A DNA stretch of 64,000 nt from an uncultured Lachnospiraceae bacterium. Its GTDB lineage: Bacteria; Bacillota; Clostridia; Lachnospirales; Lachnospiraceae. The notes beneath the pieces are model-generated. The model saw only the letters and a program-made list of their open reading frames with translations, was not told the DNA's origin and searched no databases. Shown piece by piece: positions 37,149-45,385 of this stretch (its first letter is position 1; every line of letters begins with the position of its first letter). The position numbers and the translations under genes are program-made. Where the stretch lies: assembly GCA_910578345.1 (NCBI GenBank), contig CAJTRA010000009.1, positions 68,538 through 132,537 on the forward strand, in the 5' to 3' direction.

Positions 37149-37166
37149 TTTCTCTTATTCCATATT

Positions 37167-38036
37167 CTACCGGCTGTGTCCGCCGCCGCCATGGCTGCCT
37201 CCACCACCGCCGCCGCTTCGTCCGCCGCTGCTGCCATTGTTCGACTGGATCTTGCGCGTCACCACGGATTTCCGCAGGAATCTGTCCTGTTTAACTCGAA
37301 ACACCGGCTGAGCGCCTCCCGTATACGTAAGCGCCGTGGTCGTCTTAGCTCCCTTCTTCGATCTGCCATTGCAGACGGCAAACAGAACTGCCGACAGAAG
37401 TCCCATGATCCATGGAACACTACCCGGCACATAGAGATGAAAGATCTGGATCCCCAGCATATCATGATAGAAATCATTGACATAAGTCTTATAAGCCAGA
37501 TAGGGATCACGCTCCACATACCGGTAGACGTTGTCCAGAATATGATCTACCGCCTGATCAGAATACTTCTCCTTCACTCTGCCGGTAGTGCACAGCCACG
37601 TATAGATATGGCCGTCCTCTTCCCTGTACCAGTTATCCACCAGCACAATGCCGTCTCCATTAGGCCTGTCATAGCCGAACTGATTCTCTTCATAGAACTG
37701 CTCTGCATAGACTCTCACAAACTCGTCATAGCCCACACCTGGCTCAATCTGCCGAGCATATTCCTGCAAAGATTCCTGTAAGGTGATCAGCACAATATCA
37801 CAGCCTGTCTGCGCTTCCCGTTTCGCAATCAGCTTCCGCAGCTTATTCTCCTCCTGATCCGTCAATACATCGCCATAGTCAAACACACGCTCTTTCGTGA
37901 CACAGGACTGGTTCGTCCTCTCATAATGCAGCATCTTTGAGATTCCCCAATGACCCAGGCACAAGAACCCCAGCAGTGCCGCTACTGCCGCCAATAACAG
38001 ATACATCCATTTGAAATACCGGAAATATTCTCTCAT
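37167..38036 (-). CDS. TPM-domain (DUF477) membrane protein, YdjH-like
   Basis: A 289-residue protein with an N-terminal membrane helix (about 10-30), a TPM domain (VFDYGDVLTDQEENKLRKLI, then GDGIVLVDNW), a second membrane helix (about 212-230) and a Gly/Ser/His-rich tail (GGGGGGSHGGGGHSR). This matches B. subtilis YdjH-type proteins. The neighbouring zinc-ribbon protein resembles YdjG; in B. subtilis YdjG/YdjH act with PspA and YdjI at the stressed membrane (family knowledge). No pspA or ydjI is seen here. AGGAAG 7 nt before the ATG at 38036 decides the start. Confidence 0.8.
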   Translation of the reverse strand: MREYFRYFKWMYLLLAAVAALLGFLCLGHWGISKMLHYERTNQSCVTKERVFDYGDVLTDQEENKLRKLIAKREAQTGCDIVLITLQESLQEYARQIEPGVGYDEFVRVYAEQFYEENQFGYDRPNGDGIVLVDNWYREEDGHIYTWLCTTGRVKEKYSDQAVDHILDNVYRYVERDPYLAYKTYVNDFYHDMLGIQIFHLYVPGSVPWIMGLLSAVLFAVCNGRSKKGAKTTTALTYTGGAQPVFRVKQDRFLRKSVVTRKIQSNNGSSGGRSGGGGGGSHGGGGHSR

Positions 38037-38145
38037 CCGTCCGCTTCCTCTTCCCACTCTGTCTTTCTGATTACCTGCCTGCCACGGACTGCACTCCCGC
38101 AGACACGACCGGCACCCTTGCTGCTGTCCGTTATGCCATATCCCT

Positions 38146-39129
38146 TCACAGGATCTCCAACACCCGGACCGCCATGCAACACACAGCCGTCACTACCGCA
38201 AACACAGATATACTGTAACTTATTACTTTCGTCATAGAGACCGGCGTAGTGCCGACTACCTTTCCGGTCTGTCCGTTGACATGATATTGGTAGACCTTTC
38301 CCTTATACCGGTACAGATACTGCCATACCGGCATCAATGCATAATAGTTCCCACGCTGTTCCAGATCAAGATTCCTATGTACTGCTCTTACCGTATCATA
38401 AGCCTGCAGGGATCCCTGCATCAATTCTTCCGAAGCGCTCCTGGATTTCTCCCGTGCCCTTCCTTCCAACTCCTCTGCTGTCTGGTTATAGATCTCCCCA
38501 TAGAATCCTGACATGTATTTCGGATCAAACCCCTGCAACTGCCCATAATCGTATGGTTCCATCAGGTCCATGGTGCCGTCCTCCATCGCATAGGAGGCGT
38601 CCACCGGCACTTTCTCAAAATCAAGATCCATCTTCCGGATCACCTCATAATAAGAAGTTTCCGTATACTCCGTATTGCCGGAAGTCCAGCGCCTGACCCT
38701 GATTCCTTCTCCTGCATAATCATAACGCGCCTTATAGTCATACATCCAGAAAGGTACATAGATTCCTTCCATCTTCTCCAGGCTCTTCGCCGACAGGAAA
38801 TCAGAAGGCGTAAAAAGCCTCCTCGAAAATTCCTTGTCTAAAGCCTGCTCGGCTGCTTTCCTGCTCACCCGGAAAGGAAGCATCCTGTGAGGCTCATAGC
38901 CTCCCTCCACCCGCTCGTGAAATACAATATAGCAGCCACAGTGTCCACATCTGCCTGCCGAAGTATAATTCCCCACCTGAAGCGGCGCTCCACAGTTAAC
39001 ACACTGTATGAGCGTTCCGCCCTCTATTCTCTCCTCGCTGTCTTCTCCTTCGCAGTGAGGGCAGTACATCCCGCCTCTGCCCGGCTCATAGATCACATTG
39101 CCGCCGCAATTCTTACATTTAAAGATCAT
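38146..39129 (-). CDS. Membrane-anchored zinc-ribbon protein, YdjG-like
   Basis: A 327-residue protein with two N-terminal zinc ribbons (CKNCGGNVIYEP...YCPHCEG and CVNCGAPLQVGN...CGHCG), a central soluble domain (YVPFWMYDYKARYDY, PVWQYLYRYKGKVYQYHVNG) and a C-terminal membrane helix (about 300-322). It is in an operon-like pair with the TPM-domain gene. It resembles the TFIIB-type zinc-ribbon partner YdjG of the PspA/LiaH-type membrane-stress group. The start at 39129 follows GGGAGAGG and gives MIFKCKNCGG. Confidence 0.78.
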   Translation of the reverse strand: MIFKCKNCGGNVIYEPGRGGMYCPHCEGEDSEERIEGGTLIQCVNCGAPLQVGNYTSAGRCGHCGCYIVFHERVEGGYEPHRMLPFRVSRKAAEQALDKEFSRRLFTPSDFLSAKSLEKMEGIYVPFWMYDYKARYDYAGEGIRVRRWTSGNTEYTETSYYEVIRKMDLDFEKVPVDASYAMEDGTMDLMEPYDYGQLQGFDPKYMSGFYGEIYNQTAEELEGRAREKSRSASEELMQGSLQAYDTVRAVHRNLDLEQRGNYYALMPVWQYLYRYKGKVYQYHVNGQTGKVVGTTPVSMTKVISYSISVFAVVTAVCCMAVRVLEIL

Positions 39130-39223
39130 TCCGGTCCTCTCCCGTTTTATGCCTTGTCTCTCCAAACTCTATTGTATCAGAAGATGTCGGTTTTGCAAAT
39201 CCAATCTGCTATATGGCGCTTTC

Positions 39224-39907
39224 CTACTTCTTCCTATTATAATACAGTCCTGCCAGACACAGAACAACAAAAATTCCTGCCGCTGTAATCCATCCTGCTG
39301 TCGCTGTCATACTTCCCTCTCCAAAAATAAGTCCCGCTGCCTCTCGCATACTCAAAGTCCCGAACGCAGCAAAGATAGCAAATGATATTTTATTCAAAAT
39401 TTCCGTCGGCATCTTGCTCTTCAGGACCACACCGGCAATCAGCCCGATCAAGTCCGCCAGAATCAGGCCAAAAGTGCATCCTAAGAATACGTAGACCGCA
39501 TTGATCATACTTTGACTCGTGTAATTGGCCGCCAAAGTAATCCCTGACAACTGCGTCTTATCCCCCAGCTCTCCGATAAAAAAGGAGCCAAAGATCGCAA
39601 GCACCGGTCCAATGCCATGCTTCATCTTCTGTTCCTCTTCCTCCTCATCCTCCCCCTTCAGCGCAGCATAGGCAAACCAGAAAAAGGCGATCCCCGCCAC
39701 TGTCTTGATGATCCTCATGTCCAAATAACTGCCCAGTGCCGCCCCCACGCCGACCGCCAGCAGGTTCAATACGATTGTGGCAAGCCAAGTGCCTGTCAAA
39801 ATATGGGGAATCTTATATTTCCCCGCCATCGCAACCAGAAGGAGCTGGGTCTTATCCCCCATCTCCGCAATAAAGATTGTCGTAAGCACTGTCAAAAAAA
39901 TAATCAT
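39224..39907 (-). CDS. TMEM165/GDT1-family divalent cation transporter (likely Mn2+ export)
   Basis: A 227-residue membrane protein with two halves, each carrying the family signature: EMGDKTQLLLVA near the N-terminus and ELGDKTQLSGIT in the second half. Six to seven hydrophobic helices are visible. Bacterial members export Mn2+ or Ca2+. Its leader contains a candidate yybP-ykoY Mn2+ riboswitch with a terminator, which supports manganese as substrate. AGGAG precedes the ATG. A tandem 72-bp repeat separates the switch from the gene. Confidence 0.88.
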   Translation of the reverse strand: MIIFLTVLTTIFIAEMGDKTQLLLVAMAGKYKIPHILTGTWLATIVLNLLAVGVGAALGSYLDMRIIKTVAGIAFFWFAYAALKGEDEEEEEQKMKHGIGPVLAIFGSFFIGELGDKTQLSGITLAANYTSQSMINAVYVFLGCTFGLILADLIGLIAGVVLKSKMPTEILNKISFAIFAAFGTLSMREAAGLIFGEGSMTATAGWITAAGIFVVLCLAGLYYNRKK

Positions 39908-39940
39908 TTTCTCCTGTTCCTTTCTCTGATTGTAAAAAAA

Positions 39941-40084
39941 CGAGCAAAGCTCGTTTGCGAGATTCGCTTTGCGAACTCGAATAAGCGAAGCAATTTCCTA
40001 TAAGATAAAAAACGAGCAAAGCTCGTTTGCGAGATTCGCTTTGCGAACTCGAATAAGTGAAACCATTTCCTATAGAATAAAAGA
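39941..40084. repeat. Two tandem copies of a 72-bp hairpin-rich repeat
   Basis: Two near-identical 72-bp units start at 39941 and 40013. Each contains the stem CGAGC-AAA-GCTCG and the stem TTCGC-TTT-GCGAA; the copies differ at only a few positions in the tail (for example ataagcgaag against ataagtgaaa). They lie in the leader of the GDT1-family gene, between the riboswitch terminator and the ribosome site. This looks like a REP-type palindromic element, probably dispersed in the genome (inference). Confidence 0.9.
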
Positions 40085-40113
40085 GGGATAGATACCATGC
40101 GATATCTATCCCC
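40075..40113 (-). terminator. Terminator of the Mn2+ riboswitch leader
   Basis: A perfect 10-bp stem (GGGATAGATA / TATCTATCCC) with an 8-nt loop, followed on the minus strand by TCTTTTATTC. It lies just after the riboswitch candidate and 170 bp before the gene, as expected for an expression platform in which Mn2+ prevents termination. Confidence 0.8.
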
Positions 40114-40129
40114 GAATCTCCACATCAGA

Positions 40130-40262
40130 CACACGCACGGCATACTAACGCCCCACATGAGTCTCATCAATTAAGATATACCAGATGTCAGCCCGCGCTT
40201 CCACCAGTATGTTGGCATACCGCGCCTGTCTGTCAGAAAGACGCCGATTACTCCCTCACTTA
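40130..40262 (-). promoter_or_regulatory. Candidate yybP-ykoY (Mn2+) riboswitch
   Basis: Minus-strand RNA from about 40262 contains GAGGGAGTAATCGGC near the 5' end, GCCAACATACTGG in the middle and GATGAGACTCAT near the 3' end. These correspond to the yybP-ykoY elements GGGGAGUA, GUCAnCAUACU and GAGAC. The promoter start fits the 5' end, a terminator follows, and the gene controlled is a GDT1-family transporter, a known target class of this riboswitch. The assignment is by eye, without a covariance search. Confidence 0.75.
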
Positions 40263-40268
40263 TGATAT

Positions 40269-40297
40269 ATTATATCCAACAGGCACAGGTTCGTCAA
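40269..40297 (-). promoter_or_regulatory. Promoter of the riboswitch-controlled GDT1-family gene
   Basis: TTGACG and TATAAT are separated by 17 bp on the minus strand. The predicted start near 40262 is exactly at the 5' end of the riboswitch candidate. Confidence 0.8.
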
Positions 40298-40439
40298 TTC
40301 TTATTAAAAATGGAATAGAAACTTTTCATCTGGGCTATCCTTTGTTATACTACGATATATAGCATGCATGAGAATTTTTATGCCGCCAGCCTAAGAGTTA
40401 CTAAATGTTCCAGACAAGCTTGCTTATTTTGTGATTTGA

Positions 40440-40458
40440 GTCACAGAAGCACTGTGAC
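40440..40458 (+). promoter_or_regulatory. Inverted repeat directly before the SDR ribosome site
   Basis: GTCACAG and CTGTGAC form a 7-bp perfect inverted repeat with a 5-nt loop, ending 2 bp before GGAGG of the downstream dehydrogenase gene. It could be an operator or an RNA hairpin affecting translation. Confidence 0.4.
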
Positions 40459-40470
40459 ATGGAGGTTAGT

Positions 40471-41268
40471 GTGAAGAAAATTGCGATCATCACCGGGGCC
40501 AGTACGGGTCTCGGAAGAGAATTTGTCAGGATCCTGAAAGACCGGAAAGAAATCGACGAGATCTGGTCGGTTGCCCGGCACAGAAACAAACTGGACAAGC
40601 TCCGTCGGCAGATGGGCACAAAGATCATTCCCATCTCTCTCGACTTATCAGATGCCGCCCAGATCAAAGAACTTGGCCAGCGGCTTGCACAGAGCAGTGC
40701 GGAAGTCCGCTATCTGATCAACAACGCCGGTTATGCTAAATTCTGTTCCTATGGCGATCTCAGTATCGCCGATTCCCTGAATATGATCGACTTAAATATC
40801 AGCGGCGTCGTCGCCATGGGTCTCATCTGTATCCCTTATATGCCTGCCGGAAGCCATATCATCAATATTGCATCTCAGGCCGCCTTTCAGCCGCTGCCCT
40901 ACCAGAATCTGTACAGTTCCACGAAAGCCTTTGTGCGCAATTATACCCGCGCGCTCCATGTAGAGTTGAAAGACCGCGGCATCACCGCCACCGCAGTATG
41001 CCCCGGCTGGCTGAAGACAGATCTCTATGAACGGGCCAATATAGGCGCCGCCAAGGCTACCCGGAACTTTTTCGGTATGACTGCTCCTGACAAAGTGGCC
41101 AGGAAAGCAGTGGCAGACGCCGACAAGGGAAAAGACCTCTCTATCTACGGTCTCTATGTCAACTTCTGCCACATAGGCGCCAAGCTGCTTCCACAGCAGG
41201 CTGTTATGAAGATCTGGCTGCGTCAGCAGCGCATCGATCCTTATTCTTCCCGTCCGTCCCAGCAGTAG
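40471..41268 (+). CDS. Short-chain dehydrogenase/reductase
   Basis: A classical SDR of 265 residues with an NAD(P)-binding Rossmann fold (IAIITGASTGLGREF), the NNAGYA motif and the active-site YSSTK variant (YQNLYSSTKAFVRNYTRAL), with a Ser upstream (IINIASQAAF). The substrate cannot be told. The GTG at 40471 was chosen because GGAGG lies 5 nt upstream; the ATG at 40459 precedes that site. Its end overlaps the converging PurF-like gene by 28 bp. Confidence 0.9.
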   Translation: MKKIAIITGASTGLGREFVRILKDRKEIDEIWSVARHRNKLDKLRRQMGTKIIPISLDLSDAAQIKELGQRLAQSSAEVRYLINNAGYAKFCSYGDLSIADSLNMIDLNISGVVAMGLICIPYMPAGSHIINIASQAAFQPLPYQNLYSSTKAFVRNYTRALHVELKDRGITATAVCPGWLKTDLYERANIGAAKATRNFFGMTAPDKVARKAVADADKGKDLSIYGLYVNFCHIGAKLLPQQAVMKIWLRQQRIDPYSSRPSQQ

Positions 41269-42650
41269 GTGCAAAGTTTGCATCTGTCTAAGCCAACAGA
41301 CTCAATCATATCGTCTAAGCGGTGATACCTGAGAGAAGTGAAATTCAGCTTCTCTCTTATCTTTTCCAGCATATCATGGTATTGTGTACTGTCAGGATCC
41401 GCATAAGCCGACAAATTCGGATATTTATTCTCCCCTTCAATCTCCTGGATCACGCGCCTGGCGATCAATTCCATCTCCGATGTACTCCTGGAGAAATTCA
41501 GATATTTACAGCCAAACAGCAGCGGCGGACACGCCGGGCGGATATGTACCTGATCCGCGCCGCTCTGATACAGAAACTCCGTCGTCTCCCGAAGCTGCGT
41601 TCCCCGCACGATCGAATCGTCGATCAACAGCATACTCCTACCCTTGATCAGGTCATGCACCGGAATCAGCTTCATCTTGGCGATCAGATTCCGCTTGCTC
41701 TGAATGGTTGGCATGAAAGAACGCGGCCACGTAGGCGTATATTTAATGAAAGGTCTGGAAAAAGGAATCCCTGACTCGTTGGCATATCCGATCGCATGCG
41801 CTGTGCCGGAATCCGGCACCCCTGCCACAATATCCGGGTGCACATCATCCCGCTTCGCCAACATGGCACCGCAGTCATAACGCATCTTCTCCACACTGAT
41901 TCCTTCATAGGAGGAAGACGGATACCCATAATAGATCCAGAGGAATGTACAGATCTTCATATCCTTCCCCGGCGCTGCCAGCGATCTGACCCCTTCAGGC
42001 GTAACGACAACGATCTCACCCGGTCCCAGCTCCCGCTCCTGCGTATATCCCAGATTCAGATAAGCAAAGCTCTCAAAAGAAATGCAGACGGCGTCTTCCT
42101 TCTTGCCGATCGTCACCGGTGTCCGGCCATAGCGGTCTCTCGCCGCGTAGATCCCCTTGGGCGTCATAAGAAGCATGGTCATGGAACCTTCGATCAGCTC
42201 CTGCGCATATCGTATCCCCTCAATCAGATTATCCCTCTGGTTAATGACTGCCGCTACCAGTTCCGTCGCATTGATGTCTCCGCCGCTCATCTCCATGAAA
42301 TGACCGTGCCCATTTTGAAAAAGCTCTTCTATAATCTTGTCTTTATTGTTGATTTTCCCCACTGTCGTAATCGCATAAGTGCCATGGTGGGAACGGATGA
42401 TCAGCGGCTGCGGCTCATAATCAGAAATACAGCCGATTCCCATGGATCCATGCATGTTATTGACGTCCTTATCAAACTTCGTCCGAAACGGAGCATTCTC
42501 AATATTATGGATCGCCCGGTCAAATCCCTTCTTCGTATCATAGACAGCCATACCCGCCCGTCTTGTCCCAAGATGGGAATGATAATCGATTCCGAAAAAC
42601 AAATCGAACACACAATCTTCTTTCGAAGCCACTCCAAAAAATCCGCCCAT
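41241..42650 (-). CDS. Amidophosphoribosyltransferase-like (PurF paralogue) lacking the catalytic cysteine
   Basis: A 469-residue protein with PurF layout: N-terminal Ntn glutaminase-like domain (LFFGIDYHSHLGTRRAGMAV, DRYGRTPVTIG) and a C-terminal phosphoribosyltransferase domain with the PRPP loop MLLIDDSIVRGTQLRET. The C-terminus has CKLCTYC, similar to the iron-sulfur ligands of Gram-positive PurF. The start is MGGFFGV: the nucleophilic Cys of canonical PurF (MCGIFG) is Gly. It therefore cannot hydrolyse glutamine in the normal way and may use ammonia or have another role. No purine genes are adjacent. The start codon is supported by GGGAGAG upstream. Confidence 0.85.
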   Translation of the reverse strand: MGGFFGVASKEDCVFDLFFGIDYHSHLGTRRAGMAVYDTKKGFDRAIHNIENAPFRTKFDKDVNNMHGSMGIGCISDYEPQPLIIRSHHGTYAITTVGKINNKDKIIEELFQNGHGHFMEMSGGDINATELVAAVINQRDNLIEGIRYAQELIEGSMTMLLMTPKGIYAARDRYGRTPVTIGKKEDAVCISFESFAYLNLGYTQERELGPGEIVVVTPEGVRSLAAPGKDMKICTFLWIYYGYPSSSYEGISVEKMRYDCGAMLAKRDDVHPDIVAGVPDSGTAHAIGYANESGIPFSRPFIKYTPTWPRSFMPTIQSKRNLIAKMKLIPVHDLIKGRSMLLIDDSIVRGTQLRETTEFLYQSGADQVHIRPACPPLLFGCKYLNFSRSTSEMELIARRVIQEIEGENKYPNLSAYADPDSTQYHDMLEKIREKLNFTSLRYHRLDDMIESVGLDRCKLCTYCWDGREE

Positions 42651-42683
42651 AACGCTCTCCCTTCTTTGCCTGTAAACCTTCCG

Positions 42684-43691
42684 TCATCTGCATATTTCTT
42701 CGATTGCTGCAAGCTCCTGCTCTGTAAACGATGCGTGCTGAGCCACAGAGATATTCTCCACGATCTGTTCGGGCTTTGACGCACCGATTAACACGGAACA
42801 GACTGCATCGTCCTTCAGCACCCAGGATAACGCCATCTGCGCCAGCGTCTGTCCACGCTGCCCGGCCAGCTCATTCAACTGTCTGATCTGGGCCAATCTG
42901 TGCTCTGTCAGATCACTGGCATGCAGGAATCTCGCGTCTCTGGCAATCCGGCTGTCGTCGGGAATGCCCTGCAGATATTTATCCGTCAGCATTCCCTGCG
43001 CCAGCGGGCTGTAAGCAATGATCCCCACACCCGCTTCCTTACAGAATGCTTTCACGCCGTCTTCTTCGATCGTCCGGTCGAAAATAGAGTATCTTCTCTG
43101 ATTCACGATAAAAGGACAGTGCATCTGCCGCAGAAGCTCTGCCGCTTTCTGCGTATATTCCCTGTCATAGTTTGAGATGCCCGCGTAGAGCGCCTTGCCG
43201 CTTCTCACGATATCTGCCAGCGCTGTCATCGTCTCCTCCAAAGGCGTCTCCTGATCCATCCGGTGATGATAGAAGATATCCACATAGTCTAGCTTCATCC
43301 GCTTAAGGCTCTGGTCGATACTCGCCATCAGATACTTTCTGCTGCCATGATCCCCATAAGGACCCTCCCACATATCGTACCCGGCTTTCGTCGTAATGAC
43401 CAGTTCGTCACGGTAAGGACCAAAATCCTCCTCCATCAATCTGCCCAGACTGCTCTCCGCACTCCCATAGACCGGTCCATAGTTGTTAGCCAGATCAAAC
43501 TGCGTGATACCATGGTCAAAGGCCGTCCTGCACATCGCCTTCATCGTGTCATAGTTATCCTTCGAGCCAAAATTATGCCAAAAGCCCAGGGAAACAGCCG
43601 GAAACTTCAAGCCGCTCCTGCCGGCTCTGTTGTATGTCATCTTTGTATAACGCTCGTTATTTGCTACATATAGGTTTATTATGTCTGCCAT
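42684..43691 (-). CDS. yghZ: Aldo/keto reductase, YghZ-type (L-glyceraldehyde 3-phosphate reductase family)
   Basis: A 335-residue AKR that follows E. coli YghZ closely by eye: RYTKMTYNRAGRSGLKFPAV, LGFWHNFG, FDLANNYGPVYGSAE, TKAGYDMWEGPYG, YVDIFYHHRMD and AYSPLAQGMLTDKYL. The catalytic Asp, Tyr, Lys and His are all present (DLANNY, TTKAGY, YHHR). YghZ detoxifies L-glyceraldehyde 3-phosphate and reduces related aldehydes. The ATG at 43691, 5 nt after AGGAAG, was chosen over 43727. It lies 33 bp upstream of the PurF-like gene. Confidence 0.88.
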   Translation of the reverse strand: MADIINLYVANNERYTKMTYNRAGRSGLKFPAVSLGFWHNFGSKDNYDTMKAMCRTAFDHGITQFDLANNYGPVYGSAESSLGRLMEEDFGPYRDELVITTKAGYDMWEGPYGDHGSRKYLMASIDQSLKRMKLDYVDIFYHHRMDQETPLEETMTALADIVRSGKALYAGISNYDREYTQKAAELLRQMHCPFIVNQRRYSIFDRTIEEDGVKAFCKEAGVGIIAYSPLAQGMLTDKYLQGIPDDSRIARDARFLHASDLTEHRLAQIRQLNELAGQRGQTLAQMALSWVLKDDAVCSVLIGASKPEQIVENISVAQHASFTEQELAAIEEICR

Positions 43692-43808
43692 CTGCTCTTC
43701 CTGCCTTTTCCAAATTAGAAATGCCATATCTGACTTATATTATATGGTTTGTCCTATAATATGTCAAATATGGCATTCTCATGGCAAGTGTCTGTCGCAG
43801 GAAATGCC

Positions 43809-44375
43809 TTACGCCGTCACCTGTTTCTCCAAAATCTGGCTTCTTAACGCCGGAACACTCTGCAGGATCCCCAGTACCACCAGATCCACTGCCATAACAG
43901 CCGCTACCAGCACGCCGTTTAGCAGCACGGAATAGATCCAGGGATTCACCATGGGAATTCCCAGAAACGTCTCCGGCATATACATATACCACAATAAACC
44001 GCCCGATAAGGTCAGGCAGATCCAGCGCCCGAAGGATCCAAGCACCGTCCCCCACAGCCACCCAAACTTCTTCCCCGCTCCAAAACCACATAGAAAGACC
44101 AATGTGTAGGCTGCCACATAGTCAAGCAGCATGGACTGCCAGGAGATCGCAATGCCGCCTCCCAGAAAATACTGCAGTACGCCGTTGACGAAACAGCATA
44201 GTAGGGAATATTTCGGTCCCCATCGCAGGCAGTAGACAAGGATCGGCACCAGGGCCAGGTCAATTGAGCCTCCAGAGGGAAACCGGAAAATCCGGAAATA
44301 TCCCAGCACAGTCGCCGCAGCGATCATGACCGCGCCCTCTGTCAGCGCACGGATTTTGGTTGATCTTTGTGTCAT
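43809..44375 (-). CDS. thiT: ThiT, thiamine-binding S component of an ECF transporter
   Basis: A 188-residue hydrophobic protein with six helices (RALTEGAVMIAAATVLGYFR, FPSGGSIDLALVPI, VNGVLQYFLGG, ILLNG-type end). It matches ThiT, which binds thiamine and uses a shared ECF ATPase module encoded elsewhere. A TPP riboswitch with a terminator lies directly upstream, confirming the link to thiamine. GGAGG 8 nt before the ATG at 44375 decides the start over 44390. Confidence 0.93.
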   Translation of the reverse strand: MTQRSTKIRALTEGAVMIAAATVLGYFRIFRFPSGGSIDLALVPILVYCLRWGPKYSLLCCFVNGVLQYFLGGGIAISWQSMLLDYVAAYTLVFLCGFGAGKKFGWLWGTVLGSFGRWICLTLSGGLLWYMYMPETFLGIPMVNPWIYSVLLNGVLVAAVMAVDLVVLGILQSVPALRSQILEKQVTA

Positions 44376-44393
44376 TGTCGTTTCCTCCATATC

Positions 44394-44433
44394 ATAAAAA
44401 GTACCGCGGTGTAATCAGGCACAACGCGGTACG
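44394..44433 (-). terminator. Terminator of the TPP riboswitch leader
   Basis: A perfect 8-bp stem GTACCGCG / CGCGGTAC with a 16-nt loop is followed by five U on the minus strand, 20 bp before thiT. It is the likely OFF structure of the thiamine riboswitch. Confidence 0.85.
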
Positions 44434-44483
44434 AAAAAACGACAAAAACAAGCTCCACAATTATAGCATTGCCGAATATTCTT

Positions 44484-44578
44484 CCTACGCCGGCATTACC
44501 CGGATCAGGTTCAAGGGACCGGAAGCGACATTACGCCTCTGCATCTCAGCCGGACTTGTGTCCAGCGCCCCCGTTATT
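44484..44578 (-). promoter_or_regulatory. TPP (THI-element) riboswitch
   Basis: The minus strand carries the THI hallmarks in order: GGGGGCGC near the 5' end, GGCTGAGATGC, then CTTGAACCTGATCCGGGTAA with ATGCCGGCG at the 3' side. It lies about 110 bp upstream of thiT with a terminator between, so thiamine pyrophosphate should reduce thiT transcription. Confidence 0.95.
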
Positions 44579-44631
44579 CTGTTACACTGCGGTCTCTCTA
44601 TTTATACTACATCTTCTGGGATTATGCAACC

Positions 44632-45261
44632 CTAAAACTCCATTCTGTTACAGATGTCTTCCCAGGCTTCGTCGTCAATCTCCTCATCCCTGAAAAGCTT
44701 CCTCTTATCCGCATCCGTGATCTTCCTGATCACACGGCAGGGATTGCCTGCAGCGATTGACCAGTCGGGAATATCTTTCGTGACAACACTGCCGGCGCCG
44801 ATCACTACATTATCGCCGATATGTACACCGGGGCAGATCACCGTGTTGCCGCCAAGCCACACGTTATCGCCGATCGTCACTTCCTTGCCATACTCATAGG
44901 CAGAATTACGGCTCACAGGATGCACAGGATGCCCAGCCGTATAGATCGCAACGTTGGGCGCCATCTGGCAGTTATCCCCAATCGTCACCTTCGCCACATC
45001 CAGGATCATGCAGTTATAATTGGCAAAGAAATTCTTACCCACTTCAATATGCGTACCATAATCGCAATAAAACGGTGGATTGATAAACGCGCCGTCTGAT
45101 TTCCCTAACAGATCCTTCACCACTTCCCCCACGGCTTTAAAATCCGAGCGGTCCATGAAATTCAGCTTCTGCAGCTTCTTCCTGCACACCAACTGCTCCT
45201 CAAAAATCTTGTCGTCTGAAATGTATGCCATCTGGGCATCTCTTCTCTCTAAATGATTCAT
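44632..45261 (-). CDS. Maltose/galactoside O-acetyltransferase family protein
   Basis: A 209-residue LbetaH (hexapeptide repeat) acetyltransferase: N-terminal Mac domain, then I-G-D-N type repeats (VTIGDNCQMAPNVAIYTAGH, VTIGDNVWLGGNTVICPGVH, NVVIGAGSVVTKDIP). The His in YTAGHPVH is the likely catalytic base. It probably transfers acetyl from acetyl-CoA to a sugar; the physiological acceptor is unknown. GAGAGGTG precedes the ATG. Confidence 0.9.
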   Translation of the reverse strand: MNHLERRDAQMAYISDDKIFEEQLVCRKKLQKLNFMDRSDFKAVGEVVKDLLGKSDGAFINPPFYCDYGTHIEVGKNFFANYNCMILDVAKVTIGDNCQMAPNVAIYTAGHPVHPVSRNSAYEYGKEVTIGDNVWLGGNTVICPGVHIGDNVVIGAGSVVTKDIPDWSIAAGNPCRVIRKITDADKRKLFRDEEIDDEAWEDICNRMEF

Positions 45262-45385
45262 CTTGTCACCTCTCTAAACCCTTTCCTTGCTCTTCTTTGC
45301 AAGACGCTCTCTTTATGAATTCATGATAGCAGAATGCGTGTCACCGCGCAAGCCGCCTCAAGGATTCCTGAAATAAAACTGTTTC

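Noticed and set aside
39941..40084. Possible CRISPR array
   Set aside because: Only two directly adjacent copies without spacers, and no cas genes in the window.
39904..40170. Open frame with a repeated 24-residue unit (LFEFAKRISQTSFARF)
   Set aside because: The frame is produced by the 72-bp DNA repeat and the riboswitch terminator; no ribosome site. Treated as a non-coding repeat.
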